Source of the DNA: Planctomycetota bacterium
GTDB lineage: Bacteria; Planctomycetota; Phycisphaerae; Phycisphaerales; SM1A02
NCBI GenBank assembly: GCA_014381555.1
Contig: JACNLO010000058.1
Coordinates: 1 to 64,000, forward strand
Length of the DNA stretch: 64,000 bases
Direction of reading: 5' to 3'
Within the stretch, counting starts at the first letter, position 1; each line of letters begins with the position of its first letter. Below, one piece after another: positions 60,291 through 64,000 of the stretch. The position numbers were made by a program, and so were the translations under genes. Under the pieces are notes generated by a model, which was not told the DNA's origin, did not search any database, and saw only the letters and a list, made by a program, of their open reading frames with translations.

Positions 60291-60743
60291 ATGGCATATT
60301 CAGAAATACAAGCAAACAATTTACCACTAGACGAAAAGAAGAGGTCTGAACGGGTTATTTGGCTTCTTGCTGGAGTTGTTTTGTTGAGTTTGGCTGATTT
60401 GTTCCTTACTCTCACATATTTGACTTCTGTAGGAATGAGTGAAGGCAATCCAATCGCAGTATGGCTCCTTCATTCAACCAACTCAGTATGGCCATTAGCA
60501 GTCTATAAAATGATGACTGTTGCCATTTGTGTTTCCCTTTTATATATGCATAGGCGAAAACGACAGGGCGAATTGGCATCGTGGTGTGCAATGTGCATCC
60601 TTATAGCTCTTTCAATCTGGTGGAATCAATATTCTCGGTATCAGCCCTATCTCCCATTGGCAGAAGATCACATGGTGATGGTCAATGAGATGTTTGTTCA
60701 ACCGTTCCTTACAACCCACAAACAGGTCCCCATAATTCAATAG
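60291..60743 (+). CDS. DUF5658-like membrane protein
   Basis: 150 aa with three hydrophobic helices (VIWLLAGVVLLSLADLFLTLTYL, VWPLAVYKMMTVAICVSLLYM, WCAMCILIALSIWW). The motif LADLFLTLTYLTSVGMSEGNPIAVWLL is the DUF5658 pattern. Function unknown. Confidence 0.72.
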   Translation: MAYSEIQANNLPLDEKKRSERVIWLLAGVVLLSLADLFLTLTYLTSVGMSEGNPIAVWLLHSTNSVWPLAVYKMMTVAICVSLLYMHRRKRQGELASWCAMCILIALSIWWNQYSRYQPYLPLAEDHMVMVNEMFVQPFLTTHKQVPIIQ

Positions 60744-60801
60744 GGGCTACGTCAACTACTTCCATTTTAGAATATGACAGGCGGAGACGTTCGCGTCTTG
60801 G

Positions 60802-60807
60802 TACAGT
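60802..60807 (+). promoter_or_regulatory. -10-like hexamer TACAGT
   Basis: GG-TACAGT ends 6 nt before the ATG of the lipoprotein gene at 60814, with no ribosome site. Same spacing and GGTA context as upstream of der, ispF and others. Confidence 0.45.
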
Positions 60808-60813
60808 AGCGAC

Positions 60814-61272
60814 ATGCTTCGAATATTATCATTTCTTCTTTGTATTTGCGTATTGGAGGGTTGTGGTGTGCGTGCCCCAACCGTACGTTTTACTGGTGCA
60901 GAAGTTACTCAATCTACCACCGAAGCAATCGCCCTGAATGCTGAATTCGATATTTCGAATACTAATGACGAACCGCTTCGTCTGGATTATTACGAATACA
61001 CGGTCTCTGCAGGTAACCATACTGTGTACCAAGGAATATCTGTGCCGAATCTAACCATCCCTCGTTGGGCAACGATTAGTAGTTCTATACCTATTGTTAT
61101 CCGACGAGACAGACTCCCAGAAATTGGGGAACAAGTTGCTTGGAAACTATCTGGATCGCTTAGTTATTATCCCCCATCAGCAATTGCTGAAACACTAATG
61201 AACCTAGGCATTTGGAAACCTAAAACAACAGTGCATGCTCGTGAAGACCTTGAAGTTCCCCGTATAAACTGA
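60814..61272 (+). CDS. LEA14/Why-domain-like lipoprotein
   Basis: 152 aa. Lipoprotein signal (MLRILSFLLCICVLEGC, lipobox LEGC). The mature part has alternating strands typical of LEA type 2 domains: IALNAEFDISNTNDEPLRLDYYEYTVSAGNHTVYQGISVPNLTIPRWATISSSIPIVI. Such proteins are often small cell-surface or stress-related proteins, but the role is unproven. Confidence 0.72.
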   Translation: MLRILSFLLCICVLEGCGVRAPTVRFTGAEVTQSTTEAIALNAEFDISNTNDEPLRLDYYEYTVSAGNHTVYQGISVPNLTIPRWATISSSIPIVIRRDRLPEIGEQVAWKLSGSLSYYPPSAIAETLMNLGIWKPKTTVHAREDLEVPRIN

Positions 61273-61375
61273 TTCACGCTCCTATCCATCCCACACAATC
61301 GGAATGAATTGCACACAACGTCGCTTCAATGTGTAAGTTGTGAATTGCGACCTTGCTGCTACCGATGTGAATGGT

Positions 61376-62425
61376 ATGGATATCGAAGGCATTCTTTCTT
61401 GTGCGTCTGAACGGGGCGCATCAGATATACATCTTGTTTCTGGTGAACCCCCAGTTATACGTGTTGACACTGGTTTAGTACGCCTTGAATATCCACCGTT
61501 ACAAGAGGATGAACTTTGTAATCAACTTGGAACAATGCTCAATGACAAACAACTTTCAACACTACAAACACAACAAGATGTTGATTTGTCTTGGGCAACT
61601 TCAAGTTGCAGATATAGAGTGAATGTACACATCCAACGTGGGCTTCACGCAATTTCGATGCGAACGGTGAAATCAAATATTCCACCACTTGAAACTCTAA
61701 ACCTTCCTCCTGCAATTGCACCTCTTGCAGAATTACCACGAGGGCTTGTTCTTGTAACAGGTGATACAGGGTCTGGAAAATCTACAACCCTTGCATCATT
61801 GCTTGATCGGATTAACTCATCGAAGAACAAGCATATTATTACGCTTGAAGATCCAGTTGAATATGTGTTTGATTCAAATTGTTGTTTGGTGGAGCAGCGT
61901 GAACTTGGAAGAGACATGCCAAGTTTTGCTTCTGGATTGAAACATGCACTTAGACAAGATCCAGACATAATTCTTGTTGGCGAAATGCGAGATTTAGAAA
62001 CAACTTCCCTTGCTATTTCTGCAGCAGAGACTGGGCATCTTGTGCTCTCGACATTGCACACGGTGAACGCATCGCAAACCGTAGAGCGAATTATCGATAT
62101 GTATCCCGCAAATCAACAATCTCAAGTTAGATCGATGCTTGCAAATACTTTGAAGGCTGTGATTTCTCAAGCTTTGTTACAAAAAATTGGCGGGGGTATG
62201 GTTCCAGCCGTTGAGGTTCTATTGTGCGATCCCGCTGTGAGAAATATTATTAGAGAAGCAAGAACATTTGAAATACCAAACGTTATCGAAACAAATAGTC
62301 GCAAGGGGATGGTAACTCGAGATGCTTCCATTGCGACTTTAGTATTTAATGGTCTCATCGAACGAGATGTTGCACTTGCAAATTCCACTGACCCACAGAG
62401 ATTACACATGACCCTCGCAGCATAA
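61376..62425 (+). CDS. pilT: Type IV pilus retraction ATPase PilT
   Basis: About 349 aa. SDIHLVSGEPPVIRVD is the PilT N-terminal signature, followed by Walker A GDTGSGKSTT near 129-138, HIITLEDPVEYVF, Walker B LRQDPDIILVGEMRDLET and AETGHLVLSTLHTVNA. The tetracysteine of PilB is absent, supporting PilT over PilB. The C-terminus AIATLVFNGLIERDVAL resembles the AIRNLIRE-type motif. GTG 61340 is an alternative start. It lies 11 nt upstream of the pilC-type gene. Confidence 0.93.
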   Translation: MDIEGILSCASERGASDIHLVSGEPPVIRVDTGLVRLEYPPLQEDELCNQLGTMLNDKQLSTLQTQQDVDLSWATSSCRYRVNVHIQRGLHAISMRTVKSNIPPLETLNLPPAIAPLAELPRGLVLVTGDTGSGKSTTLASLLDRINSSKNKHIITLEDPVEYVFDSNCCLVEQRELGRDMPSFASGLKHALRQDPDIILVGEMRDLETTSLAISAAETGHLVLSTLHTVNASQTVERIIDMYPANQQSQVRSMLANTLKAVISQALLQKIGGGMVPAVEVLLCDPAVRNIIREARTFEIPNVIETNSRKGMVTRDASIATLVFNGLIERDVALANSTDPQRLHMTLAA

Positions 62426-62436
62426 GGATTGTTGGT

Positions 62437-63669
62437 ATGCCTACTTACCGCTATGAATTGCAAAAAGAAAGCGGAGATTTGTTGGTTGGGCGAGTTGCTG
62501 CTCAATCAGCAGCAGGAGCTGCAAGCGTAATACAACATCGTGGTGGTCGAATTATTCGATTAGTTCCACTGAGTACAACACAATCTAATATGTTTCAAAA
62601 AATTTGGACAGTCTTGAATACTGGGAATGGTCCAAAGAAACGCGACATACTTGATTTCACTACGCAACTCGCTGTAATGGTTCGCGCAGGAATAAGTTTA
62701 CGCGTCGCAATTGATGGTATTAGCAAGCATGTGGAAAATAAAAAACTACAAGAAATATTAACTTCAATCAGGGAAGACCTTGAGGCCGGATGTACATTCT
62801 CTGACGCTATTTCAAAGTACCCAAAATTGTTCTCTCCACTCTATATCAATATGGTTAAGGCAAGTGAATTGTCTGGTTCATTCGGCCACATGCTTGACCG
62901 AATCGCAAAAATTATTGCAAGCCAGATTGAAACAAAAAAACTTATAGTTGGCGCAAGTATTTATCCTGCGGTAATTGGTGGTTTAGCAACGGTTGTAACT
63001 ATCTTCCTCCTGACATTCGTGCTTCCTAGGTTTGCGGGAGTTTTTGCTGGTAAGGAAGCAATTCTTCCGTGGCCGACAACTTTTTTAATGGGTCTTAGTG
63101 CATGGATGGTCTTGTATTGGTGGACGGTTCCAATTGCAATGGCGTGTGTTGCAGTAGGGGCAATTCTTATCTCAAAAACTGAACGTGGGCTATGCTTTCT
63201 TGACAATGTAAAATTGAAAATTCCAGTTGTGAAAAAAATGCTTCGGGCACTGTATATCACGCGTTCATTACAAACATTCGGTGAGTTAGTGAACGCGGGG
63301 GTTCCAATGGTAAATGCACTTGAAGTAACAGCGAACATATCTGGGAATCGTAATTATCATGCCCTTTGGAGCGATGTCGCAGATGGTGTAAAAGAAGGTC
63401 GCCGTATAAATGAAATTTTGTGTGGCACAAAACTCTTGCCCATGCCGGTGGTTCAAATGGTTGCCGCTGGCGAAGAGTCCGGAAAACTTGGCGATGTTTT
63501 AGAGGAAATTTCAGAGTATTACGATCGCGTGTTGCGAGATGCAATAAAAACGTTTACAAGTTTACTTGAGCCAGCGATGATTGTATTTATGGGAGTTATT
63601 GTCGGCTTTATTGCAATGGCAATTATCCTTCCAATTTTCAAAATGAGCGCGGTGGTAACGAGTTCATGA
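62437..63669 (+). CDS. Type IV pilus / type II secretion platform protein (PilC/GspF)
   Basis: 410 aa inner-membrane protein. Two T2SSF domains, the first starting KRDILDFTTQLAVMVRAGISLRVAIDGI and the second YITRSLQTFGELVNAGVPMVNALEVTANISGN, with transmembrane helices near 168-195, 218-240 and 378-402. MVKASELSGSFGHMLDRIA and MVAAGEESGKLGDVLEEISEYYD are the conserved family turns. Overlaps the next gene by 4 nt. Confidence 0.94.
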   Translation: MPTYRYELQKESGDLLVGRVAAQSAAGAASVIQHRGGRIIRLVPLSTTQSNMFQKIWTVLNTGNGPKKRDILDFTTQLAVMVRAGISLRVAIDGISKHVENKKLQEILTSIREDLEAGCTFSDAISKYPKLFSPLYINMVKASELSGSFGHMLDRIAKIIASQIETKKLIVGASIYPAVIGGLATVVTIFLLTFVLPRFAGVFAGKEAILPWPTTFLMGLSAWMVLYWWTVPIAMACVAVGAILISKTERGLCFLDNVKLKIPVVKKMLRALYITRSLQTFGELVNAGVPMVNALEVTANISGNRNYHALWSDVADGVKEGRRINEILCGTKLLPMPVVQMVAAGEESGKLGDVLEEISEYYDRVLRDAIKTFTSLLEPAMIVFMGVIVGFIAMAIILPIFKMSAVVTSS

Positions 63670-64000
63670 AATATGTACAAACAAAAGTTCGTCGAGGTTT
63701 TTGGTTGGTGGAGTCAGCCATAGCAATTGCAGTAGTTGGTATTGGAGTAGTTGCGGTTGTTGGTTCGCAACAAGCGTGGCATATTCAAACGGTCGTTTCA
63801 GAAGAAATTGCAACAGGAATGAGACTTGCAAATGAAATACGAGAAATGTCCTTGTTACTCCCAGCAAATGATCCGGTTACTGGATTGGCAACTTGGGGAA
63901 TTGAGTCTGGTGAAACCATTCCAATGGATATTGATGATCTTGATGACCTCGATAATCAGATTTTTTCAGAACCATATGGAACAGGACCACTTGATGCCAC
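63666..64000 (+). CDS. Type IV prepilin-like protein (partial, runs off the window)
   Basis: The first 111 codons are visible. The prepilin cleavage site RRG|FWLVESAIAIAVVGIGVVAVVG has Glu at +5 and a hydrophobic helix, as processed by PilD peptidase. The segment after it (QQAWHIQTVVSEEIATGMRLANEIREMSLLLP) is a helix, then an acidic stretch IDDLDDLDNQ. It starts inside the pilC stop (ATGA). It may be a minor pilin or pseudopilin; the C-terminus is not visible. Confidence 0.85.
   Translation, partial: MKYVQTKVRRGFWLVESAIAIAVVGIGVVAVVGSQQAWHIQTVVSEEIATGMRLANEIREMSLLLPANDPVTGLATWGIESGETIPMDIDDLDDLDNQIFSEPYGTGPLDA

Noticed and set aside
60155-60448. 97-codon minus-strand frame opposite the DUF5658-like gene
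   Set aside because: Shadow of the membrane-protein gene on the other strand; no signal or motif.
61331-61375. GTG 61340 as the pilT start
   Set aside because: Kept only as an alternative; the shorter start at 61376 gives the usual N-terminus and there is no ribosome site for either.

Overview
The window reads as chromosomal DNA of a Gram-negative-type bacterium with a low-to-moderate G+C content, most likely a planctomycete of the Phycisphaerae type. The evidence is indirect: an LpxC-FabZ fusion, a futalosine-pathway gene, a secreted SGNH hydrolase with a dockerin-like C-terminus ending in WGEC, a signal peptidase I with a very large insertion, and many planctomycete-style hypothetical proteins. 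No phage, integrase, transposase or CRISPR array was seen. Genes are packed tightly, with many 1-8 bp ATGA/TAATG overlaps and several convergent genes whose 3' ends overlap.

Layout. 1-1.2 kb: tRNA-Trp, secE, nusG. 1.3-1.8 kb: a 100-bp tandem repeat where rplK would normally follow. 1.8-10.5 kb: MoxR ATPase, an outer-membrane-like protein, a secreted unknown, gmk, der, a RicT/PSP1 protein and signal peptidase I. 10.5-15 kb: a pilMNOP-like set and a GspE/PilB ATPase. 15.1-15.4 kb: palindromic repeats that run into a DUF456 gene. 16-28.9 kb: futalosine hydrolase, hisS, methylmalonyl-CoA mutase large subunit, ispF, an HD hydrolase, an HMG-CoA-lyase-like gene, the SGNH/dockerin protein, an SDR and an acyl-CoA carboxylase beta subunit. 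28.9-29.2 kb: a candidate structured RNA. 29.3-39.4 kb: ftsK, an MBL hydrolase, lpxA paralogue 1, lipB, a Skp-like gene, lepA, rimO, nadD, panC. 39.4-44.8 kb: a 63-bp palindrome, an IscA-type protein, a K+ channel, two ketoacyl-synthase genes, class II DAHP synthase and tRNA-Leu. 44.9-49.9 kb: DoxX, vWA, ExbB, ExbD, ExbD, unknown (one operon). 49.9-52.7 kb: sigma factor, UVR-motif protein, gcvT. 52.8-59.9 kb: bamA, two skp-like genes, lpxD, lpxC-fabZ, lpxA (envelope operon). 60-64 kb: small membrane and lipoprotein genes, then pilT, pilC and the start of a type IV prepilin gene.

How they work together. Outer-membrane biogenesis is well represented (BamA, three Skp-like proteins, LpxA x2, LpxD, LpxC-FabZ). 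Type IV pilus or type II secretion parts lie in two blocks about 46 kb apart. The mutase, carboxylase and lyase genes suggest catabolism of propionyl-CoA and branched-chain acyl-CoA.

Most notable signals: (i) a roughly 310-nt G+C-rich structured RNA candidate between ftsK and mccB, carrying a 13-nt perfect complement of the typical 16S rRNA 3' end and a strong intrinsic terminator; (ii) a -10-like hexamer 6-8 nt before the ATG of about ten genes, suggesting widespread leaderless transcription; (iii) a 24-bp palindromic repeat array abutting the TATAAT box of the mutase gene; (iv) a dispersed palindrome family built on GGGGAC-N-GTCCCC, one member of which forms the C-terminus of a protein; (v) a ketoacyl-synthase pair in which one partner has lost both catalytic histidines. 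All functional statements come from reading the sequence and from family knowledge; no database search was run.
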